The notes: generated by a model from the sequence alone, not told the origin. Positions 1-11,290 are shown, counted from the first letter of the stretch. The stretch: 64,000 nt of DNA from Haemaphysalis longicornis (GCA_013339765.2 CM023449.1:227165712-227229711), one strand, 5' to 3'. Program-made: numbers and translations.

Positions 1-339
1 AGAGCTTAGTAGGTGTTTCACATTTCATACTGAGATTGGTACGAGCCAGGCCCTTCCAATGCACTGCCGGACATTTAGGAAACATGTTAATGTGCTGCAC
101 TTCGCTGTTAAACCAACCTGAAGGATACCACACCACCATTATTTATGAAGGCAATGCATAAAATTGAGCCAACAGTCAAAAAACATATGGGCCCTTCACA
201 AACTTTGCCACTGCTAGGGCTTACAGAGGGAATTGGTAGATGGCGCTGGGTGTGCACTGGAAATGACAGGCTTGCATCCACAGGGGAAGGGATTCTTGCC
301 ATAGTGTGCTATCAAATGAGGTCTATTAAGTGCGAAAGC

Positions 340-440
340 ACTGGATATGCCATTCCTGAACAAGCTGTGATACTGAAGCTTCTGAAGCCACTTCAGCGGC
401 AGACTGCTGAGCCATCAAGAAAAAGGAGGTCCTGTTAGGC
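340..440 (+). other. Upstream exon-like block of the zinc-finger module
   Basis: This block (reads IPEQAVILKLLKP in one frame) recurs upstream of the minus-strand zinc-finger copies at about 18,190-18,260 (IPEQALVPKFLKC), 51,370-51,425, 56,395-56,475 and 58,725-58,795. It may be a 5' coding exon or a transcribed leader. Here it runs into a stop at about 436. Conservation over the copies is seen directly; its coding status is inference. Confidence 0.5.
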
Positions 441-569
441 GGCGATTGTGCAGAGTGGCTAGCTGGTGCCAACAGAAACGTGCTCCCCTTCTGCCTTGCT
501 CCTGGTGCTCTGCCACCACGTGTGCTGGAGGGAGGCCTATCAGTGTTTCCCTTTCTCTCCCCTTTACAG

Positions 570-987
570 GCCCTTCTCCCTCTTTCCCCTCCATGGCTGA
601 CCGCGGGCAGCAGCACGGCTTTCCGCCGGGTGGTTGGCTGCTGCACCTGCAGTGCAGCTTTATGACATCGCAATCAAGCCCGCTGAAGAGGCACCAGCGC
701 AAATGGGCAAGTGCACCCACCAGTGCAGGCATTGCAACAAGGCGCTTGTGCAGAAAAGCCACCTGGTCGACCACCTTCGCATTCACACAGGTGAGCGCCT
801 CTTCAAGTGCAGCCACTGCAGCAGGGCCTTTGTGTGGAAGGGGCACCTGGATGTCCACCTGCGCACCCACATGGGCGAACGTCCCTACCAGTGCCACCTC
901 TGTGCCCCAGTGCCTTCACCTAAAAGACCACACTTGACTGCCACGGGCGCACCTACTCGACTGGGTGCTTGTTGTGCTGACTTCTGA
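570..987 (+). pseudogene. Degenerate C2H2 zinc-finger exon (locus 1)
   Basis: Zinc-finger exon fragment, presumably once a nuclear DNA-binding protein. A good acceptor (pyrimidine tract then CAG at 567-569) opens the exon at the same place as in the minus-strand copies near 17.1, 50.8 and 55.8 kb. Finger 1 (about 640-700) has lost its first Cys, and a small deletion follows that shifts frame. Two fingers then read cleanly in the 634-987 frame: HQCRHCNKALVQKSHL... and FKCSHCSRAFVWKGHL..., each with CxxC and HxxxH. The fourth (YQCHLC, from about 883) is broken by an extra base and an in-frame stop in the alternative frame. The plus-strand orientation is opposite to all other copies in the window. 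Two frameshifts and a missing zinc ligand make a working product unlikely. Confidence 0.8.
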
Positions 988-1084
988 CTTCCGGTTTTAA
1001 ACAACAGGAGGTAATACACATATCCAAGCATAGAGAAATGCAGTCTACAAGTAAATGCGTTATTTCAACCGTTGCATGCCTGTT

Positions 1085-1760
1085 CATGCCGTACTGCACA
1101 ACATGGGCCAGTGTTGCGGCTACGTCGCTGAAGTCACAAAAAACATCACCCAACAAGCAGGCACTCAATTCGACTAGTCCTTTCTAAGCAAGTTCACATC
1201 AGCTCATTAAGGCTGTTCCTGCCCGAGCATCCATGCCTGACTTTCATGCGAGCAACGTCTCCAAAAAAAGGGTCGAAAGGCTGAAAAAATTTCTTGCGGA
1301 ACTAAAGTCTGCTAACATGCTTCGAAGCCAATATCATGGCAATAATTATCAAAAATTTCTTCACAGCTGCGCAGGATTTGCATCTTTCTTCGGTTTTATT
1401 TCATCATCTTTTGGCGTGAAATACTTGGCAGGCACACTGGTGGCACCTTATGTGGCAGCTTCCCCAGAAGCTGAGTTTTCATTCACTGGTGTGCACTGGT
1501 TCTACTCATGCTGCCACATTCGCCTGTCACGTGAAATGACTTTTCTAAGCTATGCTTTTCTTGAGCAGATTATCAGCAAGCAGCTCTTTTAACAACACCG
1601 ACAGTGGCAAAGCCACCACAGGCCAGCATTTGCTTTCCCTGCATTGGTTTTTTGCTGCATGGAGGTTGGCGCTAACAGTGATTTGTAACGACCTGCAAAA
1701 AGAGCTTGCCATCTTCCGACGACATTGTAAAGTGCTTGCACACACATGACTCAGCCCTTC
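1085..1760. repeat. Duplicated non-coding block of the zinc-finger module
   Basis: No gene recognised. The stretch is paralogous to about 53,715-54,200: both contain a TACTGCACAACATG...CCAGTG segment, a run with CAAGTTCAC...CTGTTCCTGCC, and then a GAAGCCAAT...CTTCACAGCT segment. Shorter copies of its first part lie at 18,385-18,540, 56,590-56,745 and 59,320-59,470. The reading frame open in this copy is not kept in the 54-kb copy, so I do not call it coding. Confidence 0.65.
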
Positions 1761-1775
1761 TTCCGTCTTTCTGTA

Positions 1776-2165
1776 CTACTCGCAGTGGCACTGCGCCTCT
1801 TTCTCGTACGTCCTCTGCTCGAAACAGAATGCAAAGACGGTGGGACGGAAGAGTCAGCGGAAGGAACGTGCTGCTGTATGGCTGAGTGCATGGCTGGCCA
1901 ATGCTGTCTTCTGGGTGAATGACATGGGGCACGTAGCACTGGTAGGGACGCTTGCCCATGTGGATTCGCAGCTGGACGTCCAGTGGCCCTTTTGTATGAA
2001 GGCCTCACTGCAGTTTCTGCACTGGTGGGGCGCTCGCCCGTACGTACGTGCTGGTGGATCTTGAGCAGGCCTGGGCGCAGTGTCATGAAACTGAACTGCT
2101 GGCAGTGCAGCAGCCAATAACCTGGTGGAGAGCCAAGCTGCTGCCTGCGGTCTCCCATGGAGGGA
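1776..2165 (-). pseudogene. Degenerate C2H2 zinc-finger exon (locus 2)
   Basis: The minus strand shows the family layout in broken pieces. Finger 1 (about 2,100-2,040) reads LLHCQQFSFMTLRPGLLKIHQ, so the second Cys is Phe. Finger 2 (HQCRNCSEAFIQKGH) is in another frame and loses its His pair by frameshift. The family C-terminal tail survives in a third frame as RTYEKEAQCHCE followed by a TAG stop at 1,776-1,778, matching HEEKEHSHC in the 17-kb copy. The acceptor region near 2,165 is mutated. At least two frameshifts and a lost ligand support a pseudogene. Confidence 0.75.
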
Positions 2166-2395
2166 GAAGAGGGGAAAGGGCGTCTTCTCCCTCGGTGAGA
2201 GACTACGAAGGAAGATTTGATATAAAGATATGAAGGTAGAAACAAAGGACCTGAGAAATCCCTTAAAGCAGTTGAGACAAAATCTGTTGCTCGTGCATTT
2301 TGTTGTGAACGTTTCATATTGCTTTAAAAAGCATGATACACTCTCACATTCACATATTCTGAGTGTGTCAGAGGAGAGAGAGAGAGAGAACTTGC

Positions 2396-3129
2396 AGCTC
2401 GATCAAATACCCCTCGCCCGGGGGGTCTTTCCGCAATGCGACCTTGACGACGACTTCTTGTTCCTCTACTGCGGCTCTGGCCTCGCTACTCCCTTCGGTT
2501 GGCTTTGCCCCTTTTTTGGAGTGGGAACCTTTTGTTGGTTTCGCTTGGCCGTTGCCTTTCAAGGGCCGCTGAGATCTGCTGGACGGCCTTGGTCTGCTCT
2601 TCCTGGTTGTAGCTTCCCGCTGCAGCTCTGAGCTGCGCCGGGATCATAGTCTCTGCCGACGCATCGTGCGGGTTCTTCACACAGTCCCAGAAGATATGAG
2701 CGGCGGTGGCTCTCTCCTTCTGCCACACTCGGCACAAGTAACTTTTTGTACACGCTCAGATACACGTGCCTCATCAGCACCAAGGTGAGGAGAGGATGCC
2801 GTCTGCAGTTGCCGCTATATCACCGCTTCCTCTCTGGTCAAGGCCAGGTGGGGTGGCAGTACCTTTCGTCTACGCAGTCTGCACCATTTAACGATCTCGT
2901 TGTAGGTGGTCATGCTGTCCTTGGTCTCCCTCCACCACCGTGACGTGTCGCCTTCTGTCACGGTGGCGCAGTTGGTTAGTCCTCGCGCCACCGCATTTGC
3001 CATCTCGTTGTGGTTGGTGTTGCTCCAGTCCAACACATGTTGCCCACGTGTGCCGAGAACGACTTGATCGCCACGCAGCAATTCTCTCACCATCGAGGTC
3101 GACCGCATGAAGTGAGGACACGGACACAC
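2396..3129 (-). mobile_element. Non-LTR retrotransposon (LINE) ORF2 3' fragment
   Basis: A 5'-truncated LINE remnant. From high to low coordinates, the minus strand shows an RNase H C-terminal piece (NEMANAVARGLT near 3,000), a linker with a stop (REEAVI then stop near 2,815), and a C-terminal Cys/His cluster CRVWQKERATAAHIFWDC near 2,730-2,685. That C-x-x...H-x-x-x-x-C tail is typical of LINE ORF2 proteins. Stops and frame changes show it is dead. A short GA/CT tract at 2,377-2,394 sits at its 3' end. Confidence 0.75.
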
Positions 3130-3140
3130 AGGAAAATATT

Positions 3141-3251
3141 CTAAAAAATGAAGTTTACTAACGTTTCGGGAAGAGGAATTCTTTCCTCAGGAATGTCCTT
3201 AGAAGAGAGGATGTCCTCTTTCTGAAACGGTAGTAAACTTCATTTTTTTAG
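3141..3251. repeat. Imperfect inverted repeat (foldback)
   Basis: The arm at 3,141-3,169 (starts CTAAAAAATGAAGTTTACTA) is the near-perfect reverse complement of 3,222-3,251, and pairing continues more weakly inward to about 3,180 and 3,210. The total is 111 bp with a short loop. It lies between the LINE tail and the gypsy integrase remnant. No coding content. Confidence 0.75.
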
Positions 3252-3351
3252 GTTTTACACGTGTTTCCGTGCCTTTACTTACCGTATATTTTTCGCACTC
3301 AATGCGAGTGTTATTTCTTTCCAGACTATACTATACTATATATATATATAT

Positions 3352-4367
3352 ATTGTGCTAATCGCTGGTCATCTTGCCTGCCTTAAGACATATGATCATC
3401 ACATAAAAAGCCACTTATTTTGGCCCGGACTCTCGGCAGGTGTTGCCAAATACGTTGCATCCTGTAAAGCGGGTCAACGGTGTAAACAACCAACTTTGAC
3501 TCCAGCTGGGGCGCTAAAACCCCTCCCATATCCTTCAACTCCATTCGGCGTTGCAGGGATCGATCTGTACAGACCCTTCCCGGCCACTCCAGGCAGTAAT
3601 CAGGGAAGTTGTCACACCAGTCAACCACCTGACCCAGTATGCCGAAACCACAGCTATTCGCATAGACTGCACCTCAGAGGTCCGAATTCTTAAGCCATCT
3701 TCCTGCACCACAATCCGCCTTGCATTCTCTTCAGTGACTGCGAAACGTTTCTACACTTTTCGAAGGGCTTCGCGCCGCTGCAATCATTCACAAGACTACA
3801 TCCACTTACCACCCGCAAACACACATCATCACTGAGTGCTTCCACTGTACCTTTTCCGACATGCTTTCCTCTTACATTCGCCTTAAACACACCAACTGGG
3901 ACACCATTCTACCTTTTGTCACTTATCACTATTCGATAAACCACAGGTTTTTCTTCATTCTTCCTCGTCTACGAGTACTTGGCATGTCTTTCCTTTCCAC
4001 ACCCGCTTCTTCCACGGCAAGCCTTCCCCATCAGTTTGTGTCCCGACTTTCTCAGTGCTGCAATATTGCCCATATGAACACTGCAGCCCGCCAAGACATC
4101 TGTGTGTCCCGCTATGATGAGAGGCATCATTCTTTCGCCTACCAGCCTGGTGAAAAAGTCCTACTGTCCATCCCTCTCCGTGCTCCTGAATTATGTGAGA
4201 AGTTCCTTCTCCACTTCATTGGCCCCTACACAATCCTCGAGCAGACCTCGCCTGTCAACTACCGCGTAACACCTACTACCGGTGTCAGTGACCCTCGGTG
4301 CCATGGAATTGAGTTCATTGATGTTTCCCGAATCAAGCCTTTCATTTGGCAGGCTTTCTCTACCTGA
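3352..4367 (+). pseudogene. Ty3/gypsy retrotransposon pol, integrase region
   Basis: Integrase portion of a Ty3/gypsy pol, which would insert the element cDNA into the genome. Starting near 3,355, the zinc-binding region reads GHLACLKTYDHHIK...VASCKAGQRC; one His of the usual HHCC set and one Cys are replaced. The catalytic core start (FGVAGIDLY) is visible at about 3,540-3,570, then frame shifts occur near 3,600 and 3,840. The C-terminal part is well preserved: LLHFIGPYTILEQTSPVNYR (GPY/F-type module) and DVSRIKPF before a TGA at 4,365. Several frameshifts and lost zinc ligands mean it is inactive. It is unrelated in position to the gypsy remnant at 23-37 kb. Confidence 0.85.
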
Positions 4368-4565
4368 TTATGATGGCCGAGATGGTCGCTTCTACAGCCT
4401 ATGTCTCCTCATCCGGTGATACTGAAGCATCATGACTGTCGAATACCACCTTCATGTTTCGTACGTGGCTGCTCCACTGTGTGCATCAATCAAGATCCCA
4501 TCATTCTTTCTTTTCCAACATGCCATCATCATCGTGATTGATCCTGTGCTGGCTAGGGTAGCATA

Positions 4566-5192
4566 CCTGCCAACTCTTCCGAATTTTCCGTAAAATGTAC
4601 GAATTTCGACCAGTCTTACGAATCTTGCCCGAAATTTTACGGAAAATATTTTGATTCGAAAAAAAAGAGAATATCTTTTAAAACGACACTGTGCCACCTT
4701 GCGCCGCCACGAAAGGGCAATATATACTCTTGTTATCATCATCAGCAGAAGCTGCGACTTTGTCGTCTTCACGGGGTGGGCTACGCATCCATGTCCGGAA
4801 TTCGCTTCCACCTCGACCAGCCTGCTTAGAGCGCGTCGTTCGGGGGCCGGTTAGGACCTCCGTGTTCGCGTCGCTCTTCGTATGACTGCCGCAACCAATG
4901 CACTACGACCTGTGGCATGACCGCGGTAGGGGCGTCGCAGTGCAATGACGCGAAGCCGCGACAATACTGTACCGCGTTTGTAAAATCGTACACGACAGAA
5001 TTTGCTCCTCCTGCCTTGTTGCTCATTACTCTTCAAGACTTGCGAATTTCACTTATGGTTGCGAAAACGTGAGAACGCTTGGCACAAAGCGTTAATCCTT
5101 TTAAACTTGTAAAAAATTACTGTGCTGACCCCCCCCCCCCCCCCCCGGACCGCGGGTTTTTTTACGAATTTCCAAGTCGCCAGGTTGGCAGG
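4566..5192. mobile_element. TA-flanked DNA transposon/MITE
   Basis: Ends CCTGCCAAC...GTTGGCAGG are flanked by TA on both sides (4,564-4,565 and 5,193-5,194), as expected for a Tc1/mariner or pogo-type insertion. The termini remain alike further in (GAATTTTCCGTAAA versus GGAAATTCGTAAA). Internally, 4,581-4,594 and 4,635-4,649 form a further inverted pair (TTTTCCGTAAAAT / ATTTTACGGAAAA). It contains a run of C at about 5,129-5,146. No transposase is visible, so it is non-autonomous. It appears to sit in the 3' part of the gypsy remnant. Confidence 0.6.
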
Positions 5193-5194
5193 TA

Positions 5195-5278
5195 TGGTTC
5201 CGCTCACCGAATACACATTGCCCGCCTGACCTCCTGGCAGCGCGTCTCAATATATATATAATATATATATATTATAAA
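5195..5278. repeat. AT-rich microsatellite region
   Basis: This short interval between two DNA-transposon remnants has an imperfect (TA)n stretch at about 5,250-5,275. Nothing else recognised. Confidence 0.6.
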
Positions 5279-5752
5279 CAGTCAAAGGCTTTTATAACGA
5301 AGCGTGTGGGACTGCAACAACTGTTCGTTATACAAGTCACTTCGCTATATGCGTCGCGCACCTCACTGTCCCTATACTGAATATAAGCATATTGAAAGAA
5401 ACTATCATCAGATTTAAACTAACAGGCGAAAAAAAATTTTTTGTAGCACAGTAGTATCACATAGTGAATGCGCAACTACCGCCCACCTGATGCTATTGAG
5501 GTTCACGGCATGCTGCGTATGGTCATGGAGAGACTAAATATATGTCTGCACCGCGTCAAATACCACTACCGCTTCGGGGGTACGCATAACGCTTGGCTCC
5601 TCTGCAAGCTCATCACTGCCCGCCTGATCATTTGTGGCGTCCCTTTTCTCTTTATTGGCATCTACGATGTCATAAGTTGTCAGGTCAGAGCAAACCAGGC
5701 CCTGGTCGTACACCAAGACATAATCATTGGCTGTCACTATACTCGGTGACAA
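5279..5752 (-). pseudogene. Tigger/pogo-type transposase C-terminal remnant
   Basis: The minus strand from 5,752 to 5,534 reads an acidic tail: NDYVLVYDQGL, LTTYDIVDAN, GSDELAEEPSV, then TPEAVVVFDAVQ before a stop. This is the usual end of Tigger-family transposases (a DIV motif, acidic stretch, then a PxxxAxxALD-like helix). Downstream, 5,279-5,303 has a Tigger-like terminus CAGTCAAAGGCTTTTATAAC. I did not find the opposite terminus. The family call is inference from motif order. Confidence 0.5.
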
Positions 5753-6240
5753 CTTAGGAACGGCACCGGAAGTTGCCGCTGTGCCTTTTCACCGTAGCCG
5801 GATGTTTCTCCGCGCGGCGCAAGTAGGGCGTTACTGGGAATATTTTGAACATGGCGTCAGCCGTTCCCGTAATTTTTGGACTTAATATGCTTATAAACGT
5901 CTCCAGTGACGACAAACAAACTGCGTGAGACAAGGCAGATGATATCATGCATTCATAGCAAACCCCTTTCAAAACGCGCGCACAGCTGACGTCACGGGTC
6001 CGGCGCTTTGGCGGAGTGATACACTACATGAGGTGGTGCCGTTCTTGAGTTGTAACCGAGTATACCTATGTTGCGCCTCAACACGCCCTGTACATGTTCA
6101 TCGATTCCTACAGCTCCGTGGACAAACTGGACGGCTCACAGTCGTTGGAATACTTATCAGCGGCGTGCTTGCGCACGTGCAGCTAGGTGTATTCATTATC
6201 AAACAGCAGTTCCGCAGTTGCGAATGCATGAATTTTTTCA
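5753..6240. other. Interval with no recognised feature
   Basis: I see no conserved protein motif, RNA or repeat partner within the window in this interval. Confidence 0.5.
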
Positions 6241-7085
6241 TTAAAGGAGTCATGAAGACAAAAAACAAGTTTGTTTTATTCAAAACATTTTGTGTTTTAT
6301 AGTATCCCCAGCAAGTGATGCCGTATTCACTGGGAAAAAAATCAATTTAGGTTAAAATTTTGATTCTTCCACCAAATCGCGTGTTTTGGTGACGTCTACA
6401 ATGAAGTCATAACGGTGTGTATACAAACGAAACTCCTCTGCACCATTGGGCTCTGCAGCCTTGCTTGCCGTCAAACCTCCCAGATGGCGCTAGCATACTC
6501 AGCACTTTGCCGGTGCTTTGTTTTTGATGCCTGGCTTTTATGCCTGGCTTGTTTTTGTTACGGTAGAAAGTAATCGCTTCGTGAAACATGGAGTATGCTT
6601 GACCAATAGGGTCACGTAAGGCAACGTCGCTTACACCAATCAGCCAGCGTCATATAAAGCAACTCCAAAGCGCCGGACGGCTGTGCAGCTGAAACAAGCA
6701 TAGTGCGCCCAGTACCAACAGCAGTGCACATCGGTACTTCAGTGTTTGTGTATTTTCCTAACTTTTGTTGTTTTCCGCATTATTCTTACTACTGTAAAAT
6801 AGATATGCATTACATTGAGGCGCAAATATATCGTTAAGCAAGCTTATAAGCTCTGGCTAATTTGCGTTTGCTTTTTCCGGCCTCCACCAATCGCAGAGCA
6901 GGCTGGTATGACATCATAGGTTTTGTTGCGAGAAATGAGTTAGTGGGTCGCATGGCCATTCCATTTTTACCCAATTATATAGCTTATTTGAGCGAAGTTT
7001 ACGTTAAAAGTGGTGTCAGTATGATTCTAACGAGGCAATCTTTTGAATGAACCAAACTTGTAGTTTGTCTTCATGGCTCCTTTAA
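6241..7085. mobile_element. TTAA-flanked MITE, copy 1
   Basis: About 845 bp bounded by TTAA at 6,241-6,244 and 7,082-7,085. Terminal inverted repeats read AGGAGTCATGAAGACAAAA at the left and the reverse complement of TTTGTCTTCATGGCTCCT at the right. A second copy lies at 48,386-49,241 and aligns across the terminal 100 bp or more at each end. The TTAA flanks suggest piggyBac-type mobilisation. No transposase is seen. Confidence 0.75.
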
Positions 7086-7249
7086 ACAGGTTAATCCGCT
7101 GTAGTGGCGTTCACAATACATAGGAAATATAGAAGTCCGGCCAGGCCATACGGCATGCTTTGTTTTACAGACTATTTCGTAGTAGAAGTGTTTGTTGTAG
7201 CAGTGTTTACTATGTGTGTGTGTGTGCACACACATTATATATATATATA
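7086..7249. repeat. Short interval with TG/CA and TA microsatellites
   Basis: A (TG)n(CA)n tract at about 7,211-7,234 and a (TA)n tract at 7,236-7,249 precede the inverted-repeat element. No other signal. Confidence 0.55.
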
Positions 7250-7440
7250 GACAGAAATCAGGGTTTGGCAGTCAAGAATGCCTCGGAACCGGCGGCATTT
7301 TTTCTCCACTTTCTCTTCCCAAATTCTTCATCTGTTTCAATGACCTACCGCATCCTCCCCTTTGCTTTCAGAGGCATTCTTGACTGCCAAACCCTGATCT
7401 CTGTCTTAATTCAACAAGCCCCTCACTTCCATTCTGATTT
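7250..7440. repeat. Hairpin (inverted pair) of the family also at 15.8 kb
   Basis: The arm at 7,250-7,287 (GACAGAAATCAGGGTTTGGC...) is the reverse complement of 7,371-7,405. The right arm continues with ...AACAAGCCCC...ATTCTGATTTGCTA, matching the outer arms of the 15,771-16,358 element. This copy lacks the tRNA-like insert. Confidence 0.7.
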
Positions 7441-7446
7441 GCTATA

Positions 7447-7454
7447 CACACACA

Positions 7455-7530
<76 letters not shown>
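7447..7530. repeat. (CA)n then (TA)n microsatellite
   Basis: About 70 bp of CA dinucleotide with one interruption, followed by 12 bp of TA. It abuts the left end of the GAACCGG-rich element. Confidence 0.95.
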
Positions 7531-7821
7531 CAAGGTGTCGAACCGGAACCGAACCGGTATTTTTGCCCGAACTGAACCCGAACCCGAACCATTATTTTTT
7601 TAACCGGCTGAACCCGAACCGGAACTGAACCGAAATAAGAAATAACGGTTTCCGGTTCTCGAAAAAAGGGTTCGACCATCCCGTTATTGATAACGGGTGG
7701 TAAGTGTCATTAGGGGCTTTTTCTTTCACGCGCCATCAACTTCGCAATCTGTAGCTCACTTTTGCCCTTTCAATGAATTAAAACGCTCCGAACGCGCTCA
7801 CGGTCACAACATGGTGACAAT

Positions 7822-8060
7822 TTGATTATTTGATTGATTGTGAGCTTTTTTTTAATGCATCGATGCAACGCAGGCGATGAGGCGCACCGCAGTGGAGGGC
7901 TCAGGATTAATTTTGACCACCTGAGATCTTTAGCGCGCGCCGAAATCTCGAACACACACGCGTTTTCACTTTTCGCCTCCATCAGAAAAGCAGCTGCCGC
8001 GGTCGGAAATCGAACCTGCGTCCTTCGGCTCAGCAGCACAACGCCATAGCCACAACATGG
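7822..8060 (-). mobile_element. Ruka-like tRNA-derived SINE, copy 1
   Basis: The minus strand has a tRNA-like head with A-box-like (TGGCTATGGCG) and B-box-like (GGTTCGATTTCC) sequences, then the body GGCGAAAAGTGAAAACGCG...TCCACTGCGGTG, and an (AATCA)n-like tail at 7,822-7,842. This resembles the tick SINE Ruka. Three further copies lie at 8,620, 25,943 and 39,982. Confidence 0.8.
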
Positions 8061-8302
8061 TGAAACGACTGCACACCAGTATAGCAATTAAGGCCCCTAA
8101 TTGCAATGGTATCAGGTTGCTGATGGTCGAGCAAGCAGGGTGCAAGGCTGGGAAGAAGAAATGTCAGACTCTTGGCAGCCTGCGCGATGTTTGAAGCACC
8201 GAATTCACCCTTCCCGCGGTCGCCGGTGCGCCTGTCACCACGCCCCCACAAGGGGCCTTTAGAGGCTCAATAAAAAGTTTGTCGCTCTCTCTCTCTCTCC
8301 CT
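8061..8302 (+). mobile_element. Possible retroposon 3' end with AATAAA and CT tail
   Basis: Ends in GGCTCAATAAAAAGTTTGTC followed by (CT)n at 8,285-8,302, a layout shared with the retroposon ends at 36.7, 48.05 and 62.8 kb (AATAAAGTTTATTC). No coding motif is present, so the family is unknown. Confidence 0.35.
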
Positions 8303-8619
8303 CATTGGGATCGTGCAAGTGCAATCAGTACATGAGATTGTTGCACTGTGTACCACCCAAGGTCCAAGCCCTACATTTTCCTATGCCTATTTGCAGCAAC
8401 TAAAGATTTGAAGTATTGGCTTTTAGGTACATGCATAATCGCAAGAATTAAAACAGCGCCACAAACAGGATGCAGGAAGAAAGGGACGCACATGTTTGTT
8501 ATTGGTTCGAGACATCAGCTTTATACAAGCGAAACGAACCTCACGAAACGAGAAAGAGGGGAAAATAGGGCAAAGGGGCCAAGTAAGATTCCTAAACGTA
8601 CTACACGGGGATAACAGAA

Positions 8620-8850
8620 GATTGATTGATTATGCGGTTTAACGCGCCGACGCTACACAGGTGATGAGGTGTGCCGCAGTGGAGGGCTCCGGATGAATTT
8701 CGACCACCTGGGGATCGATCTTGAACGTGCGCCGAAATCTCAAACACACGGGCGTCTTCGCACTTCGCCTCCATCAGAAAAGCGGCCGGGAATCAAAACT
8801 GCGTTTTTGGGCTTAGCAGCACGTCTTAGCCACTGAGCCACCACGGCAGG
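8620..8850 (-). mobile_element. Ruka-like tRNA-derived SINE, copy 2
   Basis: Same layout as copy 1: tail GATTGATTGATT at 8,620-8,631, body with CCGCAGTGGAGGGCTCCGGA, and a tRNA-like head ending TTAGCCACTGAGCCACCACG at 8,845. The head's B box is partly eroded (CGGGAATCAAAAC). Confidence 0.8.
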
Positions 8851-9901
8851 TGAGGCAAGTGAAGATACGTGTCTATTCGAAATTCTAGAGATTGTGTTCT
8901 TTCGAATCGACAGGTGTGCCCCAGCGTTGGGTACTGTACATTTGGTTTCGCTGACTTCCACTAGCGTCTTTGGTAGTCTTTTGCCCAGGTAAAGTCGCTC
9001 TTCTAAGCGAATAAAACGCCATGATGTGTGCGCGGGCGTGTGCTTGCGCGCTTATCGTGGAAGTTTTCTTTGTTGATTGTTTTGGAATGTGGATGCAGGC
9101 AGCATTTGCTCTTGATTGTCGCAGTAAGCCCGATAACGAAGGGGCCGCAGCCCGTGGTCGGCAATATTTTTCCGCCGTGCCTTCTTACATGTAAGAAGAT
9201 GCCGTCGTTTGGTATTGACGACCACCCGTCAATTTGACACCAAACCGCTTGGAAATAGAGCCTCCAGAACGTTTCGTCATTTTGATCAAATTTTTTTACA
9301 GTGCATGCTTGGCCAAGGATCCTAAATAGACCATGAAAACGAAGCCCTACCTTCCCTTATTTGAAAGATCTGCCGTTGGTGACTCGTTAAAGACTTTGTT
9401 TTTATAAGAAGTGGTGAGAAACACCGAAAAAACTTTCAAATTTCCTGCCACCCAGCATCAGCAGTGACGTGCAGGGAAGTAATTCAATAATTCAAGCAAA
9501 ATGGGCACTGTCTTAAGTCATTATTAGCATCCAAGCAGTGCAATAAAACGAAGCAAGGGGCACCAATAAATAACACACTCATGTCTCTTGGCGGTGGCTT
9601 TGTGTCGTCTAGGACGACAGTAGGGGTGGCGAAAAAGAGGCTGGTACATTTTGTTACACCTGGCCTAGATTTTCAAATTTGACAGTAGTATTGCAGCTCA
9701 TTTTAAAAAACCAGTAGTTCGAGAGATGAAAAAAGAAACTTCAGTTTTATGATGAATTTAAAGTATACAAAACTGATTTTTCGCACCTGGCTAATACAGT
9801 TCTGAACCGGTTCGCGACACGGTTGAACGCCCCGAACCGGTTCGCAGATCGATGTAGTCGAACCGGAACCGAACCCGTATTTTTTTCGGTTCGACACACT
9901 G

Positions 9902-10394
<493 letters not shown>

Positions 10395-10640
10395 GCCCTT
10401 CTGTGTGTGTGTCTGGTGGATCTCCAGCAGGCACGGCTTCATGCCGTGAAGCTGCACTGCTGGCAGCGCAGCAGCCGACAACTCTGCACTGGGCGATGCA
10501 GGTGCTGGCTGCCCATGGAAAGGTAAGAAGGGGTACAGCTTCCACCGGGAGGAGAGGGGGAAACACTGAGAGCGCTTCCACCAACAAACATGGTGACAGT
10601 GCACCAGCGGAAGAGGAAAGAACCAGTACAAAAAAATGAA
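10395..10640 (-). pseudogene. C2H2 zinc-finger fragment (locus 3)
   Basis: One finger only. The minus strand reads LLRCQQCSF, then an in-frame TGA or frame change, then KPCLLEIHQTHT, which is finger 1 of the family (compare LLEIHQRIHT at 55.9 kb). Upstream (10,560-10,640) the family leader is recognisable (GGTGCACTGTCACCATGTTT, also upstream of the 17- and 56-kb copies). The acceptor is mutated and the remaining fingers are missing. Confidence 0.65.
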
Positions 10641-10837
10641 GCTCACACTAACGCTTAAGACTTGAAGGTAGCGAAGATCTGCGCAACCGTCACAATGGTT
10701 TTGGTCCACGATTGCAGCCAATTTGCTTCTCAGCTGCCGCAATGATATTTCCTCCATCATTGTTGCTATAAGTGGGAGCTTCCTTCATTTTTTTTGGAGT
10801 GATAATCATTAGACATCCCCTTGTAGGGGCGTTCGCT

Positions 10838-11290
10838 ATGACATGTCTTTCTCGTTCTGAGCAAGTGTTGCCACGGTTATGGTGAACGCTGGAGTCTCGT
10901 TGCGAGCAAGTGTTGCCACAATTACGGTGAACGCTGGAGTTTTTTTTTTGCCCATCTTGACCAATCTTCCCAAGGATGCATGATTGGCTTGACAAACGCG
11001 CGCCAGGCACGCTGGGCGGCTTCTACGAGGCACGTGCGCATGAGCAGTCGGCATTCTTATCGGTTTTTTTAACTACCAGGTGGTCGCTGCAATCTTGGCC
11101 GGTGTTCGTAAGTGAGTTCTTGGCTTGACAAACATGTGGCGGGGATGCTGGGCGGTGGTTGCGAGGCATGCACACACGAGTGCTCGGCATTTTTTCGTTT
11201 TTTTAACTGCCAGGCGGGTGCCGCGAGGCACGCGCTCACGTGAACTCTGCATTTTCTTGCTATTTGTATTTTTAACTGCGCACACAAAAA
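10838..11290. repeat. Imperfect tandem repeats
   Basis: Two tandem sets lie side by side. In 10,855-10,945, GAGCAAGTGTTGCCAC...GGTGAACGCTGGAGT occurs twice. In 10,980-11,290, a unit of roughly 120-130 bp (TTGGCTTGACAAAC...GGCATT...TTTTTTTAACT) occurs twice plus a partial copy. No coding content. Confidence 0.7.

Larger units (their letters stand above)
7531..9901. mobile_element. DNA transposon with GAACCGG-rich ends
   Basis: Left terminus CAAGGTGTCGAACCG (7,531) and, on the opposite strand, right terminus CAGTGTGTCGAACCG (9,901) form an inverted pair. Both subterminal zones (7,540-7,680 and 9,800-9,895) are packed with CCGAACC/GGTTCGG repeats in both orientations. Both ends sit in (TA)n tracts, so the target duplication is hidden. 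Two Ruka-like SINEs are nested inside (7,822 and 8,620). No transposase is recognised. The CA...TG ends resemble hAT elements, but the superfamily is uncertain. Confidence 0.6.

Noticed and set aside
1233..1592. 119-codon plus-strand open frame
   Set aside because: Its paralogue near 54 kb is frameshifted and full of stops, so the frame is not conserved.
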